Source: Prevotella sp.
Lineage (GTDB): Bacteria > Bacteroidota > Bacteroidia > Bacteroidales > Bacteroidaceae
Assembly (NCBI GenBank): GCA_017460515.1
Contig: JAFUAY010000010.1
Span: 1 to 64,000, forward strand
DNA length: 64,000 nt
Reading direction: 5' to 3'
Under the pieces are notes generated by a model, which was not told where the DNA came from, searched no databases, and worked only from the letters and a program-made list of their open reading frames with translations. This document shows, piece by piece, positions 24,814 through 33,382 of this stretch. Made by a program: the position numbers and the translations under genes. Numbering within the stretch: the first letter of the stretch is position 1; the number at the start of each line of letters is the position of its first letter.

Positions 24814-25746
24814 TTAAAAAGAAGATGGTGATTTCAATTTGAATTCAAATCCCAAGCCACCATGATTGGCTTGATAGGCAGTGATAGTACCGCCATGCAG
24901 TAGGACGGCATTCTTTACTATGGCGAGGCCGAGCCCTGTGCCGCCAATACTGCGGCTACGGCTTTTGTCGATACGGTAGAAGCGTTCGAAGATGCGGGGC
25001 AAATGCTCTGGAGCAATGCCAACGCCATTATCACTGAATCGAAAAATCCAATAGTCATCATTTCTCTCTGCGCTTACCTCGATCGTAGTATTCTCACCGG
25101 CATAGTTGATAGCATTATCAATGAGATTGCGGAAGATGCTGTAGATGAGCGAGGGGTTGCCCTCGATAACGATATGTTGCGGCAAGTAGTTATTGAACTT
25201 CATGTGATGTTTTTCGAAGGCAATGGCGGTTTCCTCGACGATATCACTGACAATGACTGATACGTCCGTACGTTCCATCGTCAGCTGGTGGGCAGCGTAG
25301 TCCATGCGGTTCAGCGTTGAGATATCCTGCAACAATGCCGTCAATCGGTGGGCCTGCGCATTCGTGCGTTCGATGAACTGCCGTCTGGTTTCGCTATTCA
25401 TCTCAGGATTGTCGAGGATAGTGTCGGTATAGCCCAGGATGCTGGCTACGGGAGTCTTCAGTTCGTGGGCAATGTTCTGCGTCAGCTCACGGCGCATCTG
25501 ATTCTCCTTGGCGGCCTGCTCGCGACTGATTCGCTCGTCCATGCGGCGGGCATAGCGGTGCAACAGAAACGCCAATCCGAGCATCACCACAAGCGAGAAC
25601 AGCAGCAGGTGCCAGTCGCTGACCTCGTCAAAAGGCTGCAGGAACTTGCGATCGTAGTCCTCGAATAGGATAAATATCAGCGCATAGACGGCAAACACCA
25701 CCATCACGCTGACGAACATCTTCCGGCCCTCACTCAAACGCTTCAT
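24814..25746 (-). CDS. Sensor histidine kinase, PhoR-like
   Basis: A 310-residue inner-membrane kinase. Two membrane segments (residues about 10-28 and 45-63) enclose a periplasmic loop of under 20 residues, too short for a ligand domain. This is reminiscent of PhoR, which senses through the transporter. The phosphoacceptor is His94 in NIAHELKTP. The N, G1 and G2 boxes (NLIDNAINYA, DNGVGIAP, GGTGLGLAI) are intact. It follows its response regulator gene by 35 bp, and a Na/Pi cotransporter gene lies upstream, so phosphate sensing is a reasonable inference. Confidence 0.85.
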   Translation of the reverse strand: MKRLSEGRKMFVSVMVVFAVYALIFILFEDYDRKFLQPFDEVSDWHLLLFSLVVMLGLAFLLHRYARRMDERISREQAAKENQMRRELTQNIAHELKTPVASILGYTDTILDNPEMNSETRRQFIERTNAQAHRLTALLQDISTLNRMDYAAHQLTMERTDVSVIVSDIVEETAIAFEKHHMKFNNYLPQHIVIEGNPSLIYSIFRNLIDNAINYAGENTTIEVSAERNDDYWIFRFSDNGVGIAPEHLPRIFERFYRIDKSRSRSIGGTGLGLAIVKNAVLLHGGTITAYQANHGGLGFEFKLKSPSSF

Positions 25747-25754
25747 ACTTTTTT

Positions 25755-25783
25755 GACCACAGATTTCACGGATTTAACGGATT
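25755..25783. repeat. 9-bp-period micro-array between regulator and kinase genes
   Basis: On the minus strand AATCCGTTA, AATCCGTGA and AATCTGTGG follow in 9-bp register. They begin at the stop codon of the response regulator gene. Confidence 0.6.
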
Positions 25784-26492
25784 ATTCTTCAAAGACATAT
25801 CCAAAACCCTGGCGACTGACGATGTAGCTGCCGTAACGCCCTATCTTCTTACGCATACGAGTAATATTCACATCAACAGTACGGTCGCTAACCACGACAT
25901 CTTCAGGCCATACAGCATCGAAAATCTGCTGGCGGGAAAACACCTGTCCGCGATGCTGTAATAACAACCCCAACAATTCGAACTCGGTTTTAGTGAGACT
26001 CACGCTCTCGCCATCCACCGTCGTCTTCTTCTTGCCAAGGTCGAGCACAAGTCCCTCATAACTGATGAGTCTCCCCTCCCCTGAGGATGGGTCGGGGGCA
26101 GGCTTTCTCCTGCTGAGCACAGCCTTCACCCTGGCCACCACTTCGCGCACAGAGAATGGCTTCGTCACATAGTCATCGGCACCCAATCCAAAGCCCTGCA
26201 ATGTGTCGTCCTCCGTATCCTTCGCAGTTAAAAATATAATAGGTATATGCGAGGTCTGAGCATCGGCTTTGATTCTTTGGGTCAGTTCAAATCCCGATAT
26301 CCCCGGCATCATCACGTCGAGCAGTAGCAAATCATAACCATGAACCATGCTCCCTTCACCATGAACCATATTCCATGCAGTTTCGCCCGAATACGCCGCC
26401 TCGGCCTCGAAGCCTGCCGCCCTCAGGTTGTAGAGCAGAATCTCACACAAGTCCTGCTCATCATCCACAACGAGTATTCTTTTCTCTGTCAT
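25782..26492 (-). CDS. OmpR/PhoB-family response regulator
   Basis: A 236-residue regulator with an N-terminal receiver (VVDDE at the acidic pocket, phosphoacceptor Asp59 in LLLDVMMPG, Lys in FLTAKD) and a C-terminal winged-helix DNA-binding domain (residues about 135-236). Two inserted segments stand out. A 7-bp-period repeat encodes MVHG-type repeats just before the phosphoacceptor strand. A GC-rich element encodes PAPDPSSGEG in the linker. The gene has its own promoter right behind the Na/Pi cotransporter stop, giving a nearly leaderless mRNA. Its likely targets include the pho-box-like site at 28288-28323. Confidence 0.88.
   Translation of the reverse strand: MTEKRILVVDDEQDLCEILLYNLRAAGFEAEAAYSGETAWNMVHGEGSMVHGYDLLLLDVMMPGISGFELTQRIKADAQTSHIPIIFLTAKDTEDDTLQGFGLGADDYVTKPFSVREVVARVKAVLSRRKPAPDPSSGEGRLISYEGLVLDLGKKKTTVDGESVSLTKTEFELLGLLLQHRGQVFSRQQIFDAVWPEDVVVSDRTVDVNITRMRKKIGRYGSYIVSRQGFGYVFEE
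26072..26100. repeat. GC-rich palindromic insert in the response regulator gene
   Basis: A C-run/G-run element (TCCCCTCCCCTGAGGA ... GGGGGC) falls in the interdomain linker. Read on the minus strand it resembles the insert in the activase gene at 4384-4410. Confidence 0.5.
26334..26375. repeat. 7-bp-period micro-array inside the response regulator gene
   Basis: Six heptamers on the plus strand: ATAACCA, TGAACCA, TGCTCCC, TTCACCA, TGAACCA and TATTCCA. They encode two MVHG copies immediately before the beta-strand carrying Asp59. Confidence 0.75.
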
Positions 26493-26502
26493 ATTTCGGG
26501 CG

Positions 26503-26534
26503 CAAAGTTAGTGCAAATCTGATGAATAACCAAA
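26503..26534 (-). promoter_or_regulatory. Promoter of the response regulator/kinase pair
   Basis: Minus strand TTTG (26531-26534), a 20-bp spacer and TAACTTTG (26503-26510). The -33 box lies 3 bp after the cotransporter stop and the -7 box only 10 bp before the ATG, so the leader would be a few nucleotides at most. Confidence 0.8.
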
Positions 26535-26537
26535 TTT

Positions 26538-28226
26538 TTACTTACCGAATCTTGCCTGAACCACGTTGACCACATAGTCGCCCAATTTCTCACATTCGTT
26601 GACAAAATCGGTAAAGATTGTACCTACGGCGTAGTCGTATTCATGGGAATCAACGGCACGGATGTTGTCGTTCTTCAGTTGTTGACGCATCTGGTTGATT
26701 TCGTTCTCTATGCGGTAGGTCTCACGGATATCATGTTCCTGGCGATGACCAGACATGATGGTATTCATCTGCAACAAAGCATCATCGCAGAGCGTCATCA
26801 GCTCTGTAAGCTTCTGGCGTTGCTGGGCGGTAAGTTCTTTACCCGATTCACGCTGTCGACGCATGGTGCGTGCCAGATTGTAGCAGGCATCACCGATTGA
26901 CTCCAGTTCACCCACTTCGCGAAGCATCTGGCGTACTTTCGTCTTTGTTTCATCGCTCAAGTGGTTTTCGCTGACCTTTTCCAGGAAACGGGCAATCTCC
27001 AGCTCCATGCTGTCGGTCAGGTCCTCCTGATGCTCAATCTGACTGAAGAGATGCACAAAGGCCTTATCGTCTTTCTGATCCATCAACTCGCGCACCATAC
27101 CAAACATCTGATGTACGCGCTGGGCAAAGTGGGCCGTCTCCTTCTGTGCCTGCAAAACAGCTATTTCGGGCGTCTGCATCAGGCTGCCCTCGATGTACTT
27201 CAGTCGCAGTTTCTCCTGTCCAGGCTGTGGCTTCTCTGGCAGCAACCAACAAACCACACGCTCCATCTGGGGAATCAGACCTATAAGCAAGGCGGTATTC
27301 GTCACGTTAAAGCAGGTGTGGAACATGGCGAGTACAACGGGAAGTCGCTCCGTCTGACCTGCCATCGAGGGGTCGTAGCCCACCAGCGAGCACACCATAT
27401 CTACAAAGGGATAGAACACACAGAGCACCCAGATGACACCGAATACATTGAACAGCAGATGAGCCAGCGCTGCTCGCCGTGCCTGTGTGTTTGCTCCTAG
27501 GGCAGCGAGATTAGCTGTAGCAGTGGTTCCGATGTTCTCACCCATCACCAGAGCTATACCTAAATAAATAGGTAGCACACCCGTAGAGCAGAGCAGGATA
27601 GTAATAGCCATCACCGCAGCCGATGACTGCACGATGCAGGTGATAATAGTACCGATGGCGAGGAAAGCCAGAATGGTCAGGTGACTATTGATATCGAACG
27701 ACGCGAAGAAATCGACTACCGCCTGGTTGTGTGCCAAGTCCAGTTCCTTGCCCCCACTGCTTAGCATCACCAGCGAGAGGAACATAAAGGCAATACCAAA
27801 CAGGAAGTCGCCTACATAGCGATGTTTCTTCTTGTAAATCAGTATCATGCCGAAGAAGAAGGCAGGGAAGACCACGTTGGTCAGGTCGACATTATAACCC
27901 AACGACATAATCCATGCCGTGAGCGTAGTGCCGATATTAGCTCCCATGATAACGCTGATGGCCTGCGAGAGTGTCAGCAGTCCTGCTGATACAAACGATA
28001 CAGTCATCACAGTTGTTGCCGATGATGACTGTACAGCACTTGTTACCAATGTTCCCGTCAACATTCCCGTCAGCCGGTTCGTTGTCATTTTAGCCAAAAT
28101 GTGTCGCAGTTGCGGTCCTGCCATCTTCTGCAGAGCCTCGCTCATCATCTTCATACCAAAGATGAGCAATCCCAGTGCGCCCAGCAGTTTCAGCGACACC
28201 ATAAAATAATCATGCGTAGTTTCCAT
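26538..28226 (-). CDS. Na/Pi cotransporter family protein with PhoU-like domain (second copy)
   Basis: A 562-residue paralogue of the 14158-15906 protein, with the same two repeat motifs (QSSSATTVMTVSFVSAG and QSSAAVMAITILL) and a C-terminal PhoU-like domain (residues about 345-560). It should couple phosphate uptake to the sodium gradient. Unlike the other copy, it is followed by a PhoB/PhoR-like pair. Its perfect promoter has a pho-box-like direct repeat just upstream, so this is probably the phosphate-regulated copy. Confidence 0.9.
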   Translation of the reverse strand: METTHDYFMVSLKLLGALGLLIFGMKMMSEALQKMAGPQLRHILAKMTTNRLTGMLTGTLVTSAVQSSSATTVMTVSFVSAGLLTLSQAISVIMGANIGTTLTAWIMSLGYNVDLTNVVFPAFFFGMILIYKKKHRYVGDFLFGIAFMFLSLVMLSSGGKELDLAHNQAVVDFFASFDINSHLTILAFLAIGTIITCIVQSSAAVMAITILLCSTGVLPIYLGIALVMGENIGTTATANLAALGANTQARRAALAHLLFNVFGVIWVLCVFYPFVDMVCSLVGYDPSMAGQTERLPVVLAMFHTCFNVTNTALLIGLIPQMERVVCWLLPEKPQPGQEKLRLKYIEGSLMQTPEIAVLQAQKETAHFAQRVHQMFGMVRELMDQKDDKAFVHLFSQIEHQEDLTDSMELEIARFLEKVSENHLSDETKTKVRQMLREVGELESIGDACYNLARTMRRQRESGKELTAQQRQKLTELMTLCDDALLQMNTIMSGHRQEHDIRETYRIENEINQMRQQLKNDNIRAVDSHEYDYAVGTIFTDFVNECEKLGDYVVNVVQARFGK

Positions 28227-28250
28227 AAATCTGTTTTTTGTTTGTCGCTA

Positions 28251-28281
28251 CAAAATTACTACCGCCAGCTTAACGGGCAAA
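28251..28281 (-). promoter_or_regulatory. Promoter of the second Na/Pi cotransporter
   Basis: Minus strand TTTG (28278-28281), a 19-bp spacer and TAATTTTG (28251-28258), 24 bp before the ATG at 28226. Confidence 0.8.
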
Positions 28282-28287
28282 AGAAAT

Positions 28288-28323
28288 CCTGTTACGATAT
28301 GATTACGTAACAGGATTGTAACA
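28288..28323 (-). promoter_or_regulatory. Pho-box-like operator
   Basis: On the minus strand TGTTAC occurs at 28318-28323 and again at 28307-28312, an 11-bp direct-repeat spacing as in PhoB boxes. The second copy is also one arm of a perfect inverted repeat with 9-bp arms (28288-28296 and 28306-28314). The site ends 7 bp upstream of the -33 box. Confidence 0.5.
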
Positions 28324-28374
28324 TTTCAGTACCAAACGTGAATCTGAGGAACAGCAATCTTTAGGAACGCTCAT

Positions 28375-28461
28375 AGCGAAACTACGTTTTCTCATAGCGA
28401 AACTACGTTTTACTCGTTGAGAAACTAGGCTTTGCCCTTGGCGATCTTAGTTTTTACTCCA
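28375..28461. repeat. 22-bp tandem array D, 4 units
   Basis: Same family as array A: two AGCGAAACTACGTTTT-type units (21 and 22 bp), one AGGCTTTGCC-type unit and one diverged unit, starting at 28375, 28396, 28418 and 28440. The leader CAATCTTTAGGAACGCTCA matches that of array A apart from one base. It lies between the cotransporter promoter and the end of the restriction operon, within the 293-bp gene-free gap 28227-28519. Confidence 0.85.
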
Positions 28462-28519
28462 AGAAAAGCTTTTCATTGACATTTAACATCCATAAACTCA
28501 TGCCACAAGAGATTCGTTT

Positions 28520-30043
28520 CTACATCCCTTTTACCTCTTTCGAGAACACGTTATAGAAAATAATGGTCTGCTGAATCAGCCAATCGAGCGCTTCCTCCGC
28601 TTTCTGCGGGTCTGTTAGATCCATTTGGTGGAACAGGGCAATTGTCTTATCCTGTGCAGAGGGATTTGCGTCCCATTTTGGTTCGGAGCCAAGAGCAAGA
28701 TTTATATCATTCTTCTTAGCCAACAGAACGGGAAAATACTTTTCTACTACAGGCTTTCTGATATAGAGTTTTACACCGACGAAGTTTTTCTGAGTGTTGC
28801 AAACTATGTTCAACAAGATGTTCGAACGTCCTATCCTCACATCATACCAATTATGGGGTTGTGGTGTCTGTAAAGTAGGTATCTCTCCCGTTGCCTCCAG
28901 TTTGTTCTTGAATCTCGTCCAAAACTCCAGTTGGAACTTACGTGGATCTGCTACTCTTTTATCATCAAAACGAGCTTCTGACTTGACGCCGGCATTAACT
29001 CGATATTCACTTAGCTTTCGTCCTTTATCATCCTTCCAAGTATCCCATCCATTCGATGAACCACCAACACAAAAGACTGCAGCGCCACTGGGCGAATCGA
29101 AGACGACATCTTTCTTAACAATTCGCTTGTCAGATTGCAATACAGTATAGTCATCCAACTGTTTTGCACGCTTTTTCTTTACTGTTGCAGTAAGATGTTT
29201 AGGATTCACTTCGCTGCCTTTCAAAACTGTCAGCGACTGATTCGAAATATTGAAAAGGCCTAGAGCATTTGCATTTCTGCTCAGATAACATTTGATAACA
29301 TTCTCTGATTGAACTGTAGTTTCCACAGGGACTTGTGTTGTCTTGGGAATGGAGGCAGTATGAGGAATCCTGGAATCATTAGCAGATACGGAGAAATGAA
29401 GCTGTGCCAGCATCCCTTTTATCTCTTCCTCTGAGAAAGCATGACCATATTTATCCATCAGATAAGGACACAGACTTTCAGTAATCTGTGTTTGGCCATC
29501 TGCTATCAGACTCTCCTTAATCTCGTTCAAACTATTCTGACGCTGAATCTCCTGGATACGCTCTTCGCAGAAGTCAACGATGGACTCTTTGCTAAAGCCG
29601 TCCTTGGAGAAAAGCTCCACAAAACGTGCTCCACGTTTTTCTTCCAAATCTATTGCCAGCTTGAATACCGAAACCACATGACTGGTATTGGGTTTGTCGT
29701 AAAACATTTCAATATGTTCACCGACGTATATTCCAACATCAAGCCGTAGTTGTCGCATATAGGATTCCAACTGAGTTATCTCCTCTTTCGTCTGAGTATT
29801 GCAAGGACGCTTCACCTCAATAACAAATTGACATTCACCATCACGAGAAATGAGTATATCAGGCTCCATGCGATTGCGGTTGCCAATTCTAAGCGACTGT
29901 TTATGGATAATCTCTCCCTTCCAAGGCTCCCAACCCAGTAGCATCAATTGATTTTCTATATGACGATGATAGACATCTTCCTCAACATCCTGTTTTCTGT
30001 CCTCGATAAGAGGATAAACGAATCGTTTCCAAGTCTCTTGCAT
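28520..30043 (-). CDS. HsdR_N-like nuclease domain plus DUF4357 and DUF4268 protein
   Basis: A 507-residue cytoplasmic protein. Residues about 15-130 look like a type I restriction HsdR N-terminal PD-(D/E)xK nuclease domain (EPDILISRDGECQFVIEVK). Residues about 300-350 match a DUF4357-like motif (SPSGAAVFCVGGSSNGWDTW). The C-terminal 150 residues resemble DUF4268 (FWTRFKNKLE, NWYDVRIGRSNILLNI). No helicase or ATPase is fused, so it is not a complete HsdR. It is the last gene of the restriction-type operon and may be a restriction or DNA-recognition subunit. Confidence 0.75.
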   Translation of the reverse strand: MQETWKRFVYPLIEDRKQDVEEDVYHRHIENQLMLLGWEPWKGEIIHKQSLRIGNRNRMEPDILISRDGECQFVIEVKRPCNTQTKEEITQLESYMRQLRLDVGIYVGEHIEMFYDKPNTSHVVSVFKLAIDLEEKRGARFVELFSKDGFSKESIVDFCEERIQEIQRQNSLNEIKESLIADGQTQITESLCPYLMDKYGHAFSEEEIKGMLAQLHFSVSANDSRIPHTASIPKTTQVPVETTVQSENVIKCYLSRNANALGLFNISNQSLTVLKGSEVNPKHLTATVKKKRAKQLDDYTVLQSDKRIVKKDVVFDSPSGAAVFCVGGSSNGWDTWKDDKGRKLSEYRVNAGVKSEARFDDKRVADPRKFQLEFWTRFKNKLEATGEIPTLQTPQPHNWYDVRIGRSNILLNIVCNTQKNFVGVKLYIRKPVVEKYFPVLLAKKNDINLALGSEPKWDANPSAQDKTIALFHQMDLTDPQKAEEALDWLIQQTIIFYNVFSKEVKGM

Positions 30044-30090
30044 ATTGAGTTTATTTGTATTTGATATTTCAAATCAACGATACTCTTTGA

Positions 30091-30627
30091 TTACAAATCC
30101 AGAGTCAAAATGATGTATTCCTCTGGTCTTATTTCTGCTCTTGAACCCGGAATAAACGCAGGAATTAATAAAAATGCCGTCCATGCCTTAACATTACTAC
30201 GATTTAAGCCACGACGATAAATGTCGTGTTGTTTTAAAGGAACCTGTTGATTACCTTTTTCGATATAAAGAGGACGAATTCTTAATCGGCCCTCAGAACC
30301 TGAAATATTAGACTTACGTTTTTCAATAATCTGGCAGACTACAGGCTTGCCAATGAGAGACGTATCTTCAGATTGAGTCACTTCCAACAGGTAATAATTC
30401 TTACCTGTTTCAAGTTCTGATGAAGTGCTTATAGTTTTTCCATAAATAGCACGAGTTACAATCTGTTTCGCGCTTTTCATCAATGGTTCTGCTTCGGCAA
30501 ATGTCATATCTACATGCTTTACCTCATCTTTTAAAACATTTCCTTCTTCGTCAACGTAGACGACATCCTGAGCCTTTAAGTTCTGAGCGAACAAAGAAGC
30601 AAGGAATAGAATAAATAATTTTTTCAT
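30091..30627 (-). CDS. Small exported protein inside the restriction operon
   Basis: A 178-residue protein with a clear signal peptide (cleavage after LKAQ), so it should be periplasmic or surface-exposed. The mature part is a mixed alpha/beta domain I do not recognise. The start at 30627 is chosen because it gives the signal peptide; the longer frame runs back into the HNH gene. An exported product between DNA-restriction genes is odd; it may be an unrelated passenger. Confidence 0.55.
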   Translation of the reverse strand: MKKLFILFLASLFAQNLKAQDVVYVDEEGNVLKDEVKHVDMTFAEAEPLMKSAKQIVTRAIYGKTISTSSELETGKNYYLLEVTQSEDTSLIGKPVVCQIIEKRKSNISGSEGRLRIRPLYIEKGNQQVPLKQHDIYRRGLNRSNVKAWTAFLLIPAFIPGSRAEIRPEEYIILTLDL

Positions 30628-30652
30628 AATCTTAGGTTTTATATTGTAAGTT

Positions 30653-31819
30653 TTATCTGTTTCCCTTAACCCTATTATGTGTCTTACACAACATCTGGCA
30701 GTTTTCAATTGACGTTGCGCCGCCCTTACTCCAGGCTGATACATGGTCGGCATCCATTTCGGTTATTTTCCAGATGCGACTCTTATTAGCCTGATTCTCC
30801 AACACACAATGCGGACAGTTAGACTTGTGCTCTGCTTGCGCCTCGGAGGTCTGACGTGCATAAACAGTTTTCTTCGTTGCGTCATCAAAGATACGGATAT
30901 TCAGCAGTTTTGTGTCTACACATCCACCAAGCACATATTCGTATATGCCACGTTTTGAGTATACGTAACTGTCTTCATAGAGTTCACGAACTTTGGCAGA
31001 GATTTCGACATGATTTAGTGGCTTCTTTCCGTAAAGATCATAAAGCCGTCCCCATTCTTGACCACACATTTCAGACGTCGGTTCACCATCAAATGTACGT
31101 TCAATCCACTCTATAATGTCATCAAAATGCCGCTTCATCTCATCACAGTTGCCAATATCTTTATGCTCCTGCATATAATCTTCAGTGTGGCCGTGACTCA
31201 CCCAATCGAGAGCAGCAGCAAGATAGTCCTGTCGATTGACGTTTCCACTAATGTATGCACTCCACTTCTGAACATTTGAGTCACCTTTGTTACTGAATAC
31301 AGCCTTTGCCGCAGTAACAAAATTGCCAGAGAATACCGCATTCAGTTTCTCTTGTTCGTTAAGACGAATGCCGGCAATATTAATTGTCTGAAACCATTCC
31401 TTAATTTCACTTTTGGTACCCTTACAAATGTAAACGAGTATTTTGGTGTTCCAGACCAACTCTTGTTTGTCCTCTGGCAAAGCATGAATTTTACACATGT
31501 GGCCTCCGTAGGGCACAGAAAATTTCTTGGTTACAAAGCGACCGAGTGATGTAATGCGTTGCTGTCCGTCAAGCACCTCAAGCCTTCCATCATCAAGTCG
31601 ATTGAAATAAATAAGCCCAAGCGGATACTTCTTCAGGACAGAGTCTATGACAGCCACCTCACGCTCACCTTTGTTGTCAGAGTAGAGATAGTTACGCTGA
31701 TATTCAGGCTGGATGGTGAGCTGACCACATAGGCCATAAAGTCCTTTCCCGTTTATATCGCTATATTGGAATCCATCGCATATTTCGCGCACTGTATATT
31801 CTTTAAGGGTCGTTTCCAT
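30653..31819 (-). CDS. DUF262 (GmrS-like) protein with C-terminal HNH nuclease domain
   Basis: A 388-residue protein. The N-terminal two thirds are a DUF262 domain of the ParB/GmrS-like kind, with the hallmark DGQQR motif near residue 80 ([13 protein letters not shown]) and the preceding YQRNYLYSD. The C-terminal 55 residues form an HNH endonuclease ([30 protein letters not shown]). GmrSD-type type IV systems combine the same two activities. This gene starts 4 bp after an adenine methylase gene, so it is a candidate cognate nuclease. Confidence 0.85.
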   Translation of the reverse strand: METTLKEYTVREICDGFQYSDINGKGLYGLCGQLTIQPEYQRNYLYSDNKGEREVAVIDSVLKKYPLGLIYFNRLDDGRLEVLDGQQRITSLGRFVTKKFSVPYGGHMCKIHALPEDKQELVWNTKILVYICKGTKSEIKEWFQTINIAGIRLNEQEKLNAVFSGNFVTAAKAVFSNKGDSNVQKWSAYISGNVNRQDYLAAALDWVSHGHTEDYMQEHKDIGNCDEMKRHFDDIIEWIERTFDGEPTSEMCGQEWGRLYDLYGKKPLNHVEISAKVRELYEDSYVYSKRGIYEYVLGGCVDTKLLNIRIFDDATKKTVYARQTSEAQAEHKSNCPHCVLENQANKSRIWKITEMDADHVSAWSKGGATSIENCQMLCKTHNRVKGNR

Positions 31820-31823
31820 AGGT

Positions 31824-32957
31824 CTATTGCTTTTTGCGGATTAGTATTCTTGCATAGGGTTTTTCGGGACTGCCATTCTCGATATAATAGAGCTGTCCGT
31901 CTCGTAGGCTCGGATTGAGTTTCTTTAGTTCACGAGGGAATGGCTTTAGGCCAAGTTCCTTACCAGAATCTCCTTCGGCACAACCAATGATTTCAAACTG
32001 TTCAGGACAATACTTGTCAAGGTATGATTTTGGCACACCCATTATTCCGTCATAGTCACGTGGTATCGCATCTGCAAAAGGAACTTCGATAGCATCGTAG
32101 TTCTCGTAGTGTATGTATGCTGTGCGACCTCTAACCTCCTTATGTTTGCTATAACGAAAATTCTCTGCAGCTGTCATCAACTTCATGGGTTGGTGACGTC
32201 GGCCATGATCAATATTGGTAAACCAGCATACTCCAGGCACTCTGTTTACCTTTACGCCATTCTGCTCGCGCTCAAACTTGTAAGTAGGTGCATAAACGAA
32301 ATCGTCTGGTACACGGAAATACATACCTGTATTGAAATTGGTCACTCCCAACCAAACCTTGTTATTCTTGATGTTAGGAAAGACTTCTTTGTATGTAATG
32401 GCATTCATGTTACCTATAATGAGGAACTGCTTTTCGACCTCCATAATCCAATTAAAGAAGTCACGGAACAACGAAAATGGAGGATTTGTTACAATGATAT
32501 CTGCTTCGTCTCTTAACTTCTTTACTTCTTCACTTCTGAAATCTCCATCACCATCCAAGTAGTCCCACTCTAAGTCATCGATATTCACAATACCATCTCC
32601 AGTTTTATCATCTGTCAGGATGAAAATTTTTCCGTGCGTCTTAGTCTTATCTGGGTTATAATAAGGTTGCTGAGTTTCAAAAAGAGTTGGTTCATAAGGA
32701 GCTTTATACTTTTTGCTCTCAGGTGCAAAACTGGTTGAAATAAGTTTCTTCAAGCCCAAGTCTTCAAAATTCTGTGCGAAATAGTGAGTAAAGTTGCTCC
32801 ATTCTGGGTCATCGCAAGGCAATAGCACAGTTTTGCCACGAAACACATCAGGGTTATAGTCGAGATAAGATTCAATCTCGATTTCTATATCGTAATACTG
32901 AGTGTAGAACTCATCGTTCTTCGCCATTTTAGCGTTTGATAGGTTGTCGTTTGCCAT
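31824..32957 (-). CDS. Adenine-specific DNA methyltransferase, M.EcoRI family
   Basis: A 377-residue N6-adenine methyltransferase. The catalytic motif IV is NPPF ([14 protein letters not shown], near residue 160). The early [15 protein letters not shown] segment and the FTNIDHGRR segment are typical of the M.EcoRI family. Recognition sequence unknown. It is the first coding gene of the operon that continues with DUF262-HNH, and protects host DNA if that partner is a nuclease. The ATG follows a 12-bp perfect hairpin by only a few bases, so translation may be controlled. Confidence 0.88.
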   Translation of the reverse strand: MANDNLSNAKMAKNDEFYTQYYDIEIEIESYLDYNPDVFRGKTVLLPCDDPEWSNFTHYFAQNFEDLGLKKLISTSFAPESKKYKAPYEPTLFETQQPYYNPDKTKTHGKIFILTDDKTGDGIVNIDDLEWDYLDGDGDFRSEEVKKLRDEADIIVTNPPFSLFRDFFNWIMEVEKQFLIIGNMNAITYKEVFPNIKNNKVWLGVTNFNTGMYFRVPDDFVYAPTYKFEREQNGVKVNRVPGVCWFTNIDHGRRHQPMKLMTAAENFRYSKHKEVRGRTAYIHYENYDAIEVPFADAIPRDYDGIMGVPKSYLDKYCPEQFEIIGCAEGDSGKELGLKPFPRELKKLNPSLRDGQLYYIENGSPEKPYARILIRKKQ

Positions 32958-32963
32958 TATTCA

Positions 32964-33004
32964 GCGATTGATAGTTTCAAGTCTTGCATCAGACTATCAA
33001 TCGC
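32964..33004 (-). promoter_or_regulatory. Hairpin directly before the methylase start codon
   Basis: A perfect 12-bp inverted repeat (GCGATTGATAGT, 32964-32975, with 32993-33004) with a 17-nt loop sits 6 bp upstream of the ATG at 32957. It could hide the ribosome entry site or serve as an operator for the methylase. Confidence 0.55.
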
Positions 33005-33039
33005 CAACGTGCATAAAGAAAGCGTGACACAATCCTTAG

Positions 33040-33221
33040 CGCGTTAAGCACGAGGCGGCGTCGGATTGGAGCCCCGGGTCTGTTCTAAGAATGCATCACG
33101 CTAATGCGTGAGCATAACTTTATTAACAGACATAGGGGTCCCATACGAGAAAACCGCCTTCACATATTATTTTCGTGCTTATTATACCAAATTGAGTTTC
33201 CGACGCTCTTGGCTTAACGCG
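33040..33221 (-). ncRNA. Structured leader or stand-alone RNA, 6S-like architecture
   Basis: On the minus strand the ends of this 182-nt segment pair perfectly over 10 bp (CGCGTTAAGC with GCTTAACGCG). A second 8-bp helix follows (GCGTCGGA with TCCGACGC). After a large one-sided loop comes a long apical hairpin: CCCC/GGGG, GTCTGTT/AACAGAC, then TCACGC-ATTA-GCGTGA. A closing stem, central bubble and apical stem over about 180 nt recall 6S RNA, but I see no sequence proof. A promoter box lies 53 bp upstream, and a further small hairpin (GTTCGG/CCGAAC) precedes it. With the hairpin above, it fills the 425-bp gap between the methylase and the kinase-like gene. Confidence 0.5.
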
Positions 33222-33273
33222 AAATAATAGTTAATGCTTTTCAATTAGTTCGGATGTTTCCCCGAACCGAGGG

Positions 33274-33281
33274 CAAAGATA
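33274..33281 (-). promoter_or_regulatory. -7 box of the structured RNA/restriction operon
   Basis: TATCTTTG on the minus strand. Transcription would start near 33267, giving a leader of about 310 nt before the methylase ATG. Confidence 0.5.
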
Positions 33282-33354
33282 CGAAAAACTTTGAAAAAAA
33301 ATAATCTTTGAGTGAAAAATCTGCGAAAAATACGCAAGGTTCAAGAAAAAACAG

Positions 33355-33362
33355 TATCTTTG
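33355..33362 (+). promoter_or_regulatory. -7 box of the kinase-like gene
   Basis: TATCTTTG followed by C, 20 bp before the ATG at 33383, divergent from the restriction operon promoter. Confidence 0.5.
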
Positions 33363-33382
33363 CAGTGTAATTTGATAATAGG

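Noticed and set aside
33040..33221. tmRNA, SRP RNA or RNase P RNA
   Set aside because: No resume codon tag, no SRP GGAAGGAAGCA-type loop and no RNase P core motifs could be found in the segment.
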